Assembly: GCA_964650485.1 (NCBI GenBank)
Contig: CAZYTX010000005.1
Location: 54,453-118,452, forward strand
Direction: 5' to 3'
DNA length: 64,000 bases
DNA from: CAZYTX01 sp964650485
Lineage (GTDB): Bacteria > RBG-13-61-14 > DATKZS01
The notes under the pieces were generated by a model. The model did no database searches. It was not told the origin of the DNA and worked only from the letters and a program-made list of their open reading frames with translations. Shown piece after piece: positions 1 through 10,518 of the stretch. The number at the start of each line of letters is the position of its first letter. The stretch's first letter is position 1. The position numbers and the translations under genes were made by a program.

Positions 1-821
1 TCGAGTTCCTGGAGGAGGAGCTGGAAGACGAGACCGGCAGGAAGATCAAGTTCCCTATTGACCAGGAGGGCTCGGATTTCCTGTTCGTACCCGCGGTCAG
101 CGACTTCATGATGGAGGCCGACACCCTCATGGGCAACGCCGCGGTCATGTACGCCAGCGGTTACCAGAGCCGCTGGACCATCGGCACCGGCGACTATGAC
201 GGGATCAACTACGGGCTGTTCTACTCCGACTGGGCGTGGGACCGCGTGATCAGCCAGTTGGTGGCCGAAGCTGAGCGGCTGAAGTGCCCGACCATCATGA
301 TCGGCGAGTGCGGTCACGCCTCCAGGGCGGCGAAGTACGGGGTCCCCGTTTGGGGCAGGCAGTTGGCCCGCCCGGTAATAAACTGCATGGAGTTCGCCCT
401 TGAAAAGATAAAAGACGGGTCCCTGCCCGTGATAAAAGGCGCCATAAAAGAGCCGGTCACATACCACGACCCCTGTAACATCGCACGCTCGGACTGGATA
501 GTGGAGCAGCCGCGCGAGATTTTGAAGATCATCTGCGAGAACTACGTGGAGATGACGCCTAACCGCAGGCACAACTACTGTTGCGGCGGGGGCGGCGGCT
601 CGGTGTCCTGCGACGAGACCTATGAATTCCGCATGGAAGTGGGCGGTCTCAAGAAGGTCGAACAGATGAAGGAGGCCGGAGCCCATTACGTGGTGGCCCC
701 CTGCGCCAACTGCAAGAAGCAGGTGCGCGAGCTCATTGACTATCACAAGCTGGACATGGAACTGGTGGGCCTGCACGACCTGCTCATGAAGGCCATTGAC
801 TGGGAAAAAGTGAATTACTGA
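1..821 (+). CDS. HdrD/DsrK/TmcB-like Fe-S oxidoreductase, C-terminal part
   Basis: The frame is open from base 3, so the gene starts before the window; 272 residues are visible. The C-terminal half has a CCG-type cysteine-rich motif: HDPC (about fragment residue 158), CCGGGGG (193-199) and CANC (234-237). This pattern binds the unusual 4Fe-4S centre of heterodisulfide reductase subunit D and its relatives DsrK, HmcF and TmcB, which sit on the cytoplasmic side of membrane redox complexes. The next two genes encode a cytochrome b-like membrane protein and a multiheme cytochrome c, the usual partners. An AAGGAG site follows 3 bases after its stop. The family is secure; whether it is DsrK, TmcB or another branch cannot be decided from this fragment. 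Confidence 0.85.
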   Translation, partial: EFLEEELEDETGRKIKFPIDQEGSDFLFVPAVSDFMMEADTLMGNAAVMYASGYQSRWTIGTGDYDGINYGLFYSDWAWDRVISQLVAEAERLKCPTIMIGECGHASRAAKYGVPVWGRQLARPVINCMEFALEKIKDGSLPVIKGAIKEPVTYHDPCNIARSDWIVEQPREILKIICENYVEMTPNRRHNYCCGGGGGSVSCDETYEFRMEVGGLKKVEQMKEAGAHYVVAPCANCKKQVRELIDYHKLDMELVGLHDLLMKAIDWEKVNY

Positions 822-836
822 TACAAGGAGTGAAGT

Positions 837-1550
837 ATGGAGAGTCTGCTGGAGTTTGCAAGAGGCCCCTTGTTCGTAGCCACCTTCCTCATCATGGTGC
901 TGGGACTTTTGAGGGTGGTGGCCATGGAGATCCTGGAGATAGGAAGATCGAACGCATTGACCGAGGTGCGAGGCTTTCCCTGGTCAAAGAACATAAGAGA
1001 GTTCATAAGCTGGGTGGTGCCCACAAAGAACTTCGTGCGCGAGCGGCCGGTCATGAGCGCTCTTTCCTTTGTCTTCCACCTCGGCATACTGCTTGTGCCC
1101 CTGTTCTTCGCATCCCACATATTCCTGTGGGAGAGAGGGCTGGGCATTGCCGTGCCCGCCTGGATCGAGATGGGTGTAAGAGTGGCTGACGCACTCACAC
1201 TCATGACCATCGCCACCGGGCTGGGACTCTTGGCTATCAGGGTCTTCCACGCCCCCACCCGGTTCCTCAGCTCGTTCATGGACTACTTCATCCTGGGCGC
1301 GGTGCTGGTGCCCTTCATCTCCGGTTTCCTGGCAACTCACCCCTCCCTGCATTTCACCGGCTACACCGCCATAATGCTGGTGCACGTGCTGAGCGCGGAG
1401 CTGGTGTTCGTGCTGCTCCCCTTCTCCAAGCTCTCCCACGCGGTCCTGTTCCCGTTCGACCGCGTGAGCTCAGACTTTTACTGGAGGCTTTCCACCGAGG
1501 GGGCCAGGAAGGTCGCACACGCCATGCGCGGCCCCGAGGCCAAGGTCTGA
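837..1550 (+). CDS. NarI/DsrM/TmcC-like membrane cytochrome b subunit
   Basis: This 237-residue protein has about five hydrophobic segments (near 9-30, 65-90, 115-140, 150-175 and 180-205). Histidines inside or at the edges of the segments (FHLGILL, ASHIFLW, LVHVLS, LSHAVLF) could ligate two b hemes, as in the respiratory nitrate reductase gamma subunit and the DsrM/TmcC proteins. It starts at an ATG 7 bases after AAGGAG and follows the Fe-S subunit by 15 bases, so the two are co-translated. The likely role is electron transfer between a quinone pool and the cytoplasmic Fe-S protein, with the following cytochrome c as periplasmic partner. The hydropathy and context support this; heme ligation is inferred. 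Confidence 0.8.
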   Translation: MESLLEFARGPLFVATFLIMVLGLLRVVAMEILEIGRSNALTEVRGFPWSKNIREFISWVVPTKNFVRERPVMSALSFVFHLGILLVPLFFASHIFLWERGLGIAVPAWIEMGVRVADALTLMTIATGLGLLAIRVFHAPTRFLSSFMDYFILGAVLVPFISGFLATHPSLHFTGYTAIMLVHVLSAELVFVLLPFSKLSHAVLFPFDRVSSDFYWRLSTEGARKVAHAMRGPEAKV

Positions 1551-1571
1551 TCCTCCGGAGAGGTATTCAGC

Positions 1572-2447
1572 ATGAGTAGTGGAATCAGAGTGCTTCGAGA
1601 CGTATTGTGGCTCTTGGTGTGGTTTGCCGCGGCCGTGCTCGCATACGAGGCAGCGGGCTCTCCTCTTTCCGTGTCCCCGGCGTCCAGCTCCATCATACTT
1701 ATGGGCGGAGTGGCCGCCGCGGTCCTGGCTCTGCTTTCCTCGATATACAAACCCTCGGGCCAAAACCCGGGAGAGGATGAAGAATTCGACCAGACCTCAC
1801 ATGTCTGGAAGCCCGCGCTCCGCGACTCGCCCGAGAGGATAACCGTCACCGCGGTCATAGGCGTTCCCTTGGCTTTGAGCATGCTATACGCCGGCGTCCT
1901 CCAGGGAAAGCCCGACCCGTCACCGGTCCTGGCGCCAAAGGCAGAAGACGCGCTCAGGCACGTGCTCCGGATTGACGGCGACCGTGACGGCGACGAGGTG
2001 GTCTTCAAGCACCAGATGCACCGGGAGATGACAGGGGGTGAGGACGGGTGCGTGCGGTGCCACCACGTATACAAGCCGGGCGACATGAACTCGCCCTGCC
2101 ATCGTTGCCATGCGGACATGAACCGTCACGTGTCCATATTCGACCATGATCTGCACCAGCAGTACCACGGCCAACAGGGTTACTGCTTCGAGTGCCACCA
2201 GAGGGGAAGGGCAAAGACCGGCGAACATGTCAAGACCTGCGAGGAGTGCCACAAAGAAGACATGGGAATACAGGACTCCCCGGAAAAGTTCGATCACATG
2301 GCCCTGCCCTATTCTCAAGCGCTGCATGCGGCCTGCTACGACTGCCACCGCGAGAAGGCCGAAAAGGAGAAAAGAGGGTGCCTGGCATGCTGCGACACCT
2401 GCCACAAGGCCGTGCACCACGAGAAAGAGGAGCTCGGAATCGAGTAG
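1572..2447 (+). CDS. membrane-anchored hexaheme cytochrome c
   Basis: The 291-residue protein begins with three hydrophobic segments (about 10-28, 39-58, 90-110) and then carries six CxxCH heme sites: C160-H164, C176-H180, C205-H209, C223-H227, C255-H259 and C274-H278. The last site follows an extra cysteine pair (CLACCDTCH). The spacing and extra histidines resemble class III (c3) cytochromes, but c3 has four hemes and is soluble, so this is a membrane-tethered, expanded form. It follows the cytochrome b gene by 21 bases behind GGAGAGG and ends the operon before a terminator. The inferred role is the periplasmic electron entry or exit of a Tmc/Dsr-like complex. Confidence 0.85.
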   Translation: MSSGIRVLRDVLWLLVWFAAAVLAYEAAGSPLSVSPASSSIILMGGVAAAVLALLSSIYKPSGQNPGEDEEFDQTSHVWKPALRDSPERITVTAVIGVPLALSMLYAGVLQGKPDPSPVLAPKAEDALRHVLRIDGDRDGDEVVFKHQMHREMTGGEDGCVRCHHVYKPGDMNSPCHRCHADMNRHVSIFDHDLHQQYHGQQGYCFECHQRGRAKTGEHVKTCEECHKEDMGIQDSPEKFDHMALPYSQALHAACYDCHREKAEKEKRGCLACCDTCHKAVHHEKEELGIE

Positions 2448-2473
2448 ACTCGAACCGCGTTTATCGCATACAG

Positions 2474-2510
2474 CCCGCCCGTCCCTCAGCGCATGGGCGG
2501 GTTTATTTTT
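2474..2510 (+). terminator. Rho-independent terminator of the redox operon
   Basis: CCCGCCC (2474-2480) pairs perfectly with GGGCGGG (2495-2501) across a 14-base loop, and a T-rich tract follows. It lies 26 bases after the cytochrome stop codon. Confidence 0.85.
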
Positions 2511-2638
2511 GAAGCGGGCCCAAAAACGCGGAGCAAAAAAGATATCACATTTAATTCCAACCCATAAAACTTTCCCCCTTCCCGTCCGTTTAAACACTAA
2601 AGCGGCCGCAAAGAAAGGATTTTTAGGAGGCGAAAGTA

Positions 2639-3901
2639 ATGAAAGAGGTTCCAAAAGCGACTATGGCTATAACAATCATGGCGGTGCTGCTTATGGGGGG
2701 AATTTGCCAGGCACGCATCAAGCTCTCTGCCCTGCCCCACAGGGAGCGGGTGGAGATACGGCTCGACAACAGCCGCTACACCCTGGTGGAGGAGGAGCGC
2801 ATTATCCCACTACTCAAGTCTACCATCAGCCGGGGCAACAACATGGTTGACTTCAGCTGGTCCAACACCAGGATCAACAAGTCGTCCATACAGTTCCGGC
2901 CACTGGCCATAAAAGAGGGCGACGAGTTCCGGCCAATAGAAGACGTGAAGACCCAGGAAGGCAGGGACCTGCGCGAGGTCTCGGTCATAAACGTGTCTTT
3001 TCCTCCGGGGGAGAACGCCCTGGTGTGGGAGGTGTACGCGCACGAGTCATGCGCTGTCAAGGTGCGGGTGAGCTACCTTGTCGAGAAGCTCTCCCGCTCT
3101 TTCAGTTATCGCGCGGTCGCGGACAAGGACGAGACCAGCCTGGTGCTGCGCAACTTCCTCAAGGTGAGAAACCACTCGGGGGAGGAATTCGGAAAAGCGG
3201 GCATATGGGCCGGGTTCGGCGACAAGTTCGAGAAGACCATAAGCCGGCAAATGGACATAAAGATGCTCCTTCACCGCTTCGCAAAAGTGCCGGTGAAAAA
3301 GACCTATACCTTTGACTGGTATGAGCACGGGGCGCTCAACCAGGACAAGCCCTTCCAGTCAAGGGTACTCATGCACTACCGGCTCATGAACACACGGGAT
3401 AATAACCTGGGCCTCTACCCGCTGCCCCCGGGCAAGGTGCGCATCTTCATACAGGACGGCAAGGGCGGGGAGGCCTTCCTGGGCGAGGACTGGGCAAGGC
3501 TTACCCCCCTGGACTCGGAGATGAAACTCTACCTGGGCGAGGCCAGGGACGTGAAGTGCGAGCGCACCATCGAGATGAACGAGAGGCATCACCGCCGCGG
3601 GAACCTATACGACCAGGAGATGATCATCGCCTACCGCATACAGAACTTCAAGGACAAGGAGGTGACCCTGGGAATAGTCGAGCAAATGAACAGGATAGCA
3701 CAGGAATACTTCGGCAGCACCCACGGAGACGTAGAGTGGGAGATCGAGAGGAAGACCTCCCGGGGCATCGAGCTCAAGAGAGAAGAGGGCGGCGCCAGGC
3801 CGGTGCTCTACGTTGACCTGCCCCCAAGCCCCGGTGACGGCGAGGGAGTGGAAGAGGTGGAGATAAAGTTCCACTTTCGTATAAAGAACCTGTGGAGCTG
3901 A
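2639..3901 (+). CDS. secreted DUF4139-like protein, copy 1
   Basis: This 420-residue protein starts with a signal peptide ending near QA|RIKLS. It lacks enzyme motifs. The C-terminal half has the LPPGKVRIFIQDG...AFLGEDWARLTPLDSE pattern followed by an 'AYRIQNFKDKEVTLGIVEQMNR' type strand series, typical of DUF4139 proteins, which form beta-rich envelope or secreted structures. AGGAGG stands 8 bases before the ATG. The next gene is a clear paralogue 16 bases downstream, so the pair forms an operon and the proteins may form a heteromer. Function is unknown. Its N-terminal half matches the neighbour in layout (LPHRERVEIRLDNSRYTLVEEER versus LPRRHQVQLTIYNSEDLTFVKER). Confidence 0.8.
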   Translation: MKEVPKATMAITIMAVLLMGGICQARIKLSALPHRERVEIRLDNSRYTLVEEERIIPLLKSTISRGNNMVDFSWSNTRINKSSIQFRPLAIKEGDEFRPIEDVKTQEGRDLREVSVINVSFPPGENALVWEVYAHESCAVKVRVSYLVEKLSRSFSYRAVADKDETSLVLRNFLKVRNHSGEEFGKAGIWAGFGDKFEKTISRQMDIKMLLHRFAKVPVKKTYTFDWYEHGALNQDKPFQSRVLMHYRLMNTRDNNLGLYPLPPGKVRIFIQDGKGGEAFLGEDWARLTPLDSEMKLYLGEARDVKCERTIEMNERHHRRGNLYDQEMIIAYRIQNFKDKEVTLGIVEQMNRIAQEYFGSTHGDVEWEIERKTSRGIELKREEGGARPVLYVDLPPSPGDGEGVEEVEIKFHFRIKNLWS

Positions 3902-3917
3902 AAAAAGGAGGCGTGCC

Positions 3918-5258
3918 ATGAGGATGCTATACTTATTTGTATTATCGGCCGCGATTTCCGGGACCGTGCTGGCGAACAACGTTGACCTGGTGACCCTGCC
4001 CAGGAGGCACCAGGTGCAGCTCACCATCTACAACTCCGAGGACCTCACCTTTGTAAAGGAGCGCCGTTACGTAACCCTGAAGAAGGGAGTCAACGCGCTC
4101 CAGTACTCATGGGCCGGCACCCTGATAGACCCGACCAGCGTGGAGTTCCGGCCGCTGGAGCACGGGGACGAGATCGAGATCCTGGACACCATCTTCCCAG
4201 GCCGCAAGCCGCAGCACCTTGTGTGGCACATCCGCTCCGAATACGAGGGCCAGGCCGAGGTGCAGGTGTCTTACTTCACCAGCGGTCTGACCTGGAGCAT
4301 GGACTACGTGGGAGTGACGGACCGTGCCGAGGAGCGCATGGATTTCTCCGGCTACGTGTCCGTGGTGAACCACTCGGGCGAAGACTACGAGGACGCAGAG
4401 GTGCGCCTTATCGTGGGCTCCATCAACCTGGTGGAGAAGATCGCGGACCTGGCACAAAGGCAGGGCATACCCACTCCTATGCCCGAGGAGGAGGCTTACT
4501 CGCAGCTTAGGGCCAAGGCTGCCAAGGAGTCCTTTGACAAAGCTGCTATGGCAATGGAGATGGCCGCGGGAGTTCCCTTGTCCGCGCCCAAGGGCATTGT
4601 AAAGGAAGGGGTCTCCGAGTACTTCATGTTCACCATCGAGGGCACGGAAACCATAAAGGACGGATGGTCAAAGAGGATGCGGGCGGTGAACGCAAAGGGC
4701 CTCGATTTCGACATCGTATTCCGCATGCGAAAGCACCAGTACGGGGAGCGGCCTGCAAGGTTCTTCATATGGAAGAACAACAAAGAGCATGAGCTCGGGA
4801 CCTCGCCGCTGCCGAACGGCCTTATAAGGGTGTTCCGCGAGAACGGGGACCGGGGGCTGTCATACCTGGGGGAGCAGACCGTGCATTACGTGCCTGTAAA
4901 GGACATGATCGAGATCAACCTGGGCAGTGACGACCTGGTGGTCTACGAGGCAAAGAAGCTGTCCACAAAAAGACTCAACTTCCACTTCAACAAACACGGC
5001 AAGGTAAGCGGCTGGGACGAGGAGCAGGAGTGGAAAGAGATCATTAAGAACCACCGCGAAGAACCCATAGTGTTCGAGACAAGGAAGGTCATAGCCGGGG
5101 ACGTGGAGTATGACTCGGAAATAGAAGCTGGCCTGTTCGACTATCACACCGTGGAGATGAAGTTCACCGTGCCGGCCCGGGATGAAAAGGAAAACACCTA
5201 CACCCTGGTGTTCCACCGCGGGGGCAACAAGAAAAAGGATATGGTGAAGATTGATTGA
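3918..5258 (+). CDS. secreted DUF4139-like protein, copy 2
   Basis: This 446-residue protein has a signal peptide (MRMLYLFVLSAAISGTVLA) and is the paralogue of the gene before it. It keeps the DUF4139-like region (PLPNGLIRVFRENGDRGLSY, then LGEQTVHYVPVKDMIEINLG) and adds an Ala/Lys/Glu-rich helical insert around residues 185-225 that copy 1 lacks. A good AAGGAGG site precedes the ATG. No catalytic motif is visible. Secretion and the tandem arrangement suggest an envelope complex, but nothing in the sequence names a substrate or partner. Confidence 0.8.
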   Translation: MRMLYLFVLSAAISGTVLANNVDLVTLPRRHQVQLTIYNSEDLTFVKERRYVTLKKGVNALQYSWAGTLIDPTSVEFRPLEHGDEIEILDTIFPGRKPQHLVWHIRSEYEGQAEVQVSYFTSGLTWSMDYVGVTDRAEERMDFSGYVSVVNHSGEDYEDAEVRLIVGSINLVEKIADLAQRQGIPTPMPEEEAYSQLRAKAAKESFDKAAMAMEMAAGVPLSAPKGIVKEGVSEYFMFTIEGTETIKDGWSKRMRAVNAKGLDFDIVFRMRKHQYGERPARFFIWKNNKEHELGTSPLPNGLIRVFRENGDRGLSYLGEQTVHYVPVKDMIEINLGSDDLVVYEAKKLSTKRLNFHFNKHGKVSGWDEEQEWKEIIKNHREEPIVFETRKVIAGDVEYDSEIEAGLFDYHTVEMKFTVPARDEKENTYTLVFHRGGNKKKDMVKID

Positions 5259-5303
5259 GTAGCAAGGTTTGGGGTTTTTTTTGTTCTGGGATTGGGACCA
5301 GGC

Positions 5304-5331
5304 TTGACAACGGGCAAATAGTATGTATTAT
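5304..5331 (+). promoter_or_regulatory. sigma70-type promoter of the RRM gene
   Basis: TTGACA (5304-5309) and TATTAT (5326-5331) are separated by 16 bases. The predicted transcript would have a leader of about 175 bases before the RRM start codon, which resembles the long 5' leaders of cold-shock type RNA-binding proteins. A second TTGACA at 5355-5360 has no good -10. Confidence 0.55.
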
Positions 5332-5511
5332 ATAGATCATCTAGTCATTACTGGTTGACATATAGTGATATCTTCGACAAACTCGCCTTTTGATCGAAAA
5401 AGGGGCCAAGAGGGCCGAAACCGTTCGAACATCGCTCGGAAGAAGGATTACAGGCGATACTCCATATAATACCTTCCGTATCTATTGTTCGCTAAACCCA
5501 AGGAGAAAAGA

Positions 5512-5814
5512 ATGAATATCTATGTAGGGAACCTTTCCTATGGCGTGAACGAGGACAAGCTTCGCGAGGCCTTCGAGGCTTTCGGCGAGGTGGACACGGT
5601 TAACATCATCAAGGACAAGTACAGCGGCCAGTCAAAGGGCTTCGGCTTCGTGGAGATGCCCGACGACGAGAAGGCCATGGCCGCGATCGAGGGCCTTAAC
5701 CAGACCGAGGTTGACGGCCGCAGCATGAACGTCAACAAGGCAAAGCCCCGCACCGACCGCCGCGGAGGCGGAGGCGGAGGCGGAGGCGGAGGGGGCGGCG
5801 GGCGCCGCTGGTAA
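5512..5814 (+). CDS. RRM-domain RNA-binding protein with poly-glycine tail
   Basis: This 100-residue protein is a single RNA-recognition motif. RNP2 is IYVGNLSY (residues 2-9) and RNP1 is KGFGFVEM (about 42-49). It ends in 13 consecutive glycines followed by RRW. Bacterial proteins of this type are cold-induced RNA chaperones. The ATG at 5512 is chosen because AAGGAG (5500-5505) precedes it at 6 bases and the RRM begins right there; a TTG nine codons upstream is not needed. The gene is monocistronic, with its own promoter, long leader and terminator. The glycine tail is encoded by a GGAGGC hexamer repeat and could vary in length. Confidence 0.93.
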   Translation: MNIYVGNLSYGVNEDKLREAFEAFGEVDTVNIIKDKYSGQSKGFGFVEMPDDEKAMAAIEGLNQTEVDGRSMNVNKAKPRTDRRGGGGGGGGGGGGGRRW

Positions 5815-5834
5815 AGTCCGTAAACTTGATGAGA

Positions 5835-5875
5835 GGCCCTGCCTTGTCATAAAGACCGAGGCAGGGCCTTTCTTA
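5835..5875 (+). terminator. Rho-independent terminator of the RRM gene
   Basis: GGCCCTGCC (5835-5843) pairs perfectly with GGCAGGGCC (5860-5868) and is followed by TTTCTTATT. Confidence 0.88.
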
Positions 5876-5883
5876 TTAAATGC

Positions 5884-6082
5884 GAACGCCGAGACGCCAA
5901 GAGGAAGAAGAGGGCGCCAGGTTGTAAGAGTCAGTAATTTTTTTGATGAACTCTTTTATGTCCGCACGTAAAAAGAATGTCCTCGGGCCCTGCTCTCCGA
6001 AGGCTCTCAGGAGTGTAAGTTAATCCTATACTTTAATATATAAAAAGACTCTTCTTTCTTGGCGATCTCGGGGTCTTGGCGT
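5884..6082. repeat. octamer-armed inverted-repeat element, locus A
   Basis: The gene-free stretch 5876-6128 has inverted arms. The left arm (5884-5903) contains ACGCCGAG and ACGCCAAG; the right arm (6058-6082) reads CTTGGCGAT, CTCGGGGT, CTTGGCGT. The span is about 199 bases. The design matches loci at 25.4, 47.8 and 50.8 kb, where the arms are also made of three copies of an octamer of the type CTYTGYGT. The core is A+T-rich and has no ORF of its own. The element lies between convergent genes. Confidence 0.6.
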
Positions 6083-6128
6083 TTTTATTGCTTTTCCAGG
6101 ACAAATGCATCCCGAGGGAGGAGAGGGC

Positions 6129-7964
6129 TCACTCCGGTATGACCGGGAGTATGAGGTGGGAAGGGTATTCCTGGTCGTGGTATATGGTCTGCTCGGCCAC
6201 CTCTATGTTCTGCGGGCCGCCCTCGCCGCCGGCGTTGGTGTTGCGGTCGAATCGGGGGAACGACGAACTCGACACCTGCACCCTTATCCTGTGTCCCTTG
6301 AGGAAGCAGTTGGAGGTTGCCCACAGGTCAATGTGATAGGGATAGACCTTTCCCGGCTCGATCAGGCTGGGCTCGGTCCATGACTCGCGATAGCGGGCCC
6401 TGATGATCCCCTCCTGCAGGTTATATGAGGTCCCGTCCGGGTACACGTCGCACAGCTTTACCGTGAAGTCGGTGTCGGTTGCCGAGCTTTCTGCGTAGAT
6501 CACCGCTGACAGCGGACCCGTGATTTCGAGGTCCTCTTCCAGCACCAGGCTGGTGAACACCAGCACGTCATGCCGGCTCTCCACCTCGGCCTGGTCCTTT
6601 GCCCCCACGTTCTCGAGCAGGTTGCTGCCCCCCACGGTGGGCACGGGCCCGCGCGGGTCATATACGAACCCGTCAGGGGACTCGTCACCGGGCGCCCTGG
6701 TCGAGAGCCGGCCGTCCCCGGAGACGCTGTTGGCGTCGCCTTTACTGTGCAGGTAAAACTTTGTCCACTCGGTCCTTGCAAGGGGCCACTCCTCTTCGTC
6801 TCGCCACTGGTTCCTGCCCATCACGTAGATCCTCACCGGGGCCTGGTCCTCCACCCCGTTGTCCTCTCCTTTCAGCCAGTGGTCGTACCAGTCCATGATG
6901 AACATGTCCTTGAATATCCTGCCCAGCCGCGCGTCCCTGCCGGCATCCGGGTGTATGCCGGACACGTGGCCCCACGGTCCCACGATTATGCGGGTAAAGC
7001 GGCCGGCGTCTCCCGGGGCATGCTCGCGCATGGCATTGAAGTCCTCGAGCTGACCCGCGGTGAAGATGTCGTACCAGCCGGAAAAAAGCAGGGCCGGAGC
7101 TTTCACCTCCTGGTAATCTCGGAAGTTGAACGCGTCAGCGTACTTTCCGAACGCGGGGTAGTTCATGAACTCGATCATGCGGTCCACGAAGTCGGGCGGG
7201 GTCTCGCCCTCCGGTATGTCCCACGCCTCTTGCAGCTTCTCTCGCAGCTCGGATATGGACAGCCCGGGAAGCTCCTTCCACTCCAGGGGGAAGTCAGGCT
7301 CAAGCGGTGCGTTGTAAAACCCCTCTGTTTCCATGTCGATCTCGCTTCCAATTGAAAAGAGGGACCCCTCGTTCTGCTTGCCCACGGATGACGACCACCC
7401 GGTGGAGAGCCGGTAGGAGAAAGCCCCTCCCGGGAATATGGTCCGGTACAGGCGTCCGGTGGTTATCTGGGGGTACATGCAGTCCAGGTGCTCGCTGGTG
7501 GCTATGGCCCACTGGGTTATGCCCAAGTAGCTGGGGCCCCAGGTCCCGAGCTTCCCGTTGAACCACGGCTGCCTGGTGATCCATTCCACCGTGTCCTCTC
7601 CATCCTCGTGCTCGTAAACCATGGGTATGAAGACCTCGCCCTCGGAGTGAAAACACGCGCGGCAGTCCTGGACAACGTAAATGTAGCCGTGCTGTGCCAG
7701 CAGGAAGCCCACTGAGGCAATGTTGTTCTTGTTGTAAGGCAGCCGGGTGAGTATCACCGGCAGCGACTTGTCCACGAACGCGGGCATGTACACGTCCGCG
7801 GCCAGATGCACGCCGTCCCTCATCTCCACCATCACGTTCTTTTTGACCTTGACAAGGTGCTTTGGCGGGCCCATGTCCAGAAAGGCGCTGGTGATAAAGC
7901 ACCCGGACACGCCCGCGGCCGCAAGGACCAGGATCAACGCTAATGTCGCCTTCCTTTGATTCAT
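6129..7964 (-). CDS. CocE/NonD-family (S15) hydrolase, lipoprotein
   Basis: This 611-residue protein starts with a lipoprotein signal (lipobox VSGC, Cys22). It then has an alpha/beta-hydrolase domain and a C-terminal X-Pro dipeptidyl-peptidase type jelly-roll domain (about 390-600). The catalytic triad is visible: Ser145 in GPSYLG, Asp299 in SGWYDIF and His333 in GPWGHV. The family includes X-Pro dipeptidyl peptidases, cocaine esterase and glutaryl-7-ACA acylases, so it likely cleaves an ester or amide in the periplasm. The substrate is not predictable. The ATG follows AAGGGGGA. The next gene upstream on this strand is 33 bases away, so they may share a transcript. Confidence 0.88.
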   Translation of the reverse strand: MNQRKATLALILVLAAAGVSGCFITSAFLDMGPPKHLVKVKKNVMVEMRDGVHLAADVYMPAFVDKSLPVILTRLPYNKNNIASVGFLLAQHGYIYVVQDCRACFHSEGEVFIPMVYEHEDGEDTVEWITRQPWFNGKLGTWGPSYLGITQWAIATSEHLDCMYPQITTGRLYRTIFPGGAFSYRLSTGWSSSVGKQNEGSLFSIGSEIDMETEGFYNAPLEPDFPLEWKELPGLSISELREKLQEAWDIPEGETPPDFVDRMIEFMNYPAFGKYADAFNFRDYQEVKAPALLFSGWYDIFTAGQLEDFNAMREHAPGDAGRFTRIIVGPWGHVSGIHPDAGRDARLGRIFKDMFIMDWYDHWLKGEDNGVEDQAPVRIYVMGRNQWRDEEEWPLARTEWTKFYLHSKGDANSVSGDGRLSTRAPGDESPDGFVYDPRGPVPTVGGSNLLENVGAKDQAEVESRHDVLVFTSLVLEEDLEITGPLSAVIYAESSATDTDFTVKLCDVYPDGTSYNLQEGIIRARYRESWTEPSLIEPGKVYPYHIDLWATSNCFLKGHRIRVQVSSSSFPRFDRNTNAGGEGGPQNIEVAEQTIYHDQEYPSHLILPVIPE

Positions 7965-7997
7965 GGCCCGATCCCCCTTTTGTTTATCTCCAACAGG

Positions 7998-8657
7998 TCA
8001 CTCGTCGGAGTAGAAGTCGTATCCCAGCCCGAACAGCCCGTGCACGGCGATGTTCGGGGCGAAGGCCTGGCCGTCCCACACCGGGACCGCGGCATGTGAA
8101 GCGGTGAGCTTTGCCTCCACGGAAGTGAACAGTCCGGCCAGGAGATAATACTTCTTTGCAAGAGTGGCCTGGACAGTTGGCCCGGCGGCGTAGAACCCGT
8201 CCAGGTTGGTGTTCTCCCACTCGAGCTTTTCTCCCCGCACCTCGCTCTCGGGGTGCGCGAGCACGAACCCTGCGCCCAGCCGCCATATAAAGCCCTTGCG
8301 CAGCCAGGCCCTATTCAGTGTGACAAGGTTGTAGCCGTGTGAGATCTCGAAATGCTGGACGTCAGCCGGCGGGTTTGTAAGGTAGATCTTGTGATGGACA
8401 AGCTCGAGCTCCCAGGCGTCTCCCTCCTGCCACACCCCGAAGCGCCAGTTGTAATAGGGGGCCTCGTAAAAAGGCTTCTCCACGTACCTGGCGCTCTCGA
8501 TGTAGATGGGCTCCTCCCCGTGCTGGTGTATGCGCAGCCACGTTGGGAAGTTGTAGGCCGAGCCCAGGGCCATCTGGAAGGATATCCTGGTGGCACGGGC
8601 AACCGGGGAGACGAGCAGCATACCCGCCAGCACAATGAACACGAGCGCCTTTTTCAC
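7998..8657 (-). CDS. secreted beta-barrel-like hypothetical protein
   Basis: The 219-residue protein has a clear signal peptide (MKKALVFIVLAGMLLVSPVARA). The rest is rich in aromatic, alternating strand-like segments (SFQMALGSAYNFPTWLRI, YYNWRFGVW, FIWRLGAGFVLAH) and ends in FGLGYDFYSDE. This suggests a small outer-membrane barrel of the kind found among lipid-A-modifying or porin-like proteins. No specific family was recognised. It lies 37 bases downstream of dnaK on the same strand, which may place it under the same transcript. Confidence 0.6.
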   Translation of the reverse strand: MKKALVFIVLAGMLLVSPVARATRISFQMALGSAYNFPTWLRIHQHGEEPIYIESARYVEKPFYEAPYYNWRFGVWQEGDAWELELVHHKIYLTNPPADVQHFEISHGYNLVTLNRAWLRKGFIWRLGAGFVLAHPESEVRGEKLEWENTNLDGFYAAGPTVQATLAKKYYLLAGLFTSVEAKLTASHAAVPVWDGQAFAPNIAVHGLFGLGYDFYSDE

Positions 8658-8694
8658 TACAAGCCCCTGAAAACAGCCGGGAGCGGGGAAAGGG

Positions 8695-10506
<1,812 letters not shown>

Positions 10507-10518
10507 TTTTTTATCCTC

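Noticed and set aside
5355..5360. second TTGACA upstream of the RRM gene
   Set aside because: No -10-like sequence at 16-18 bases.
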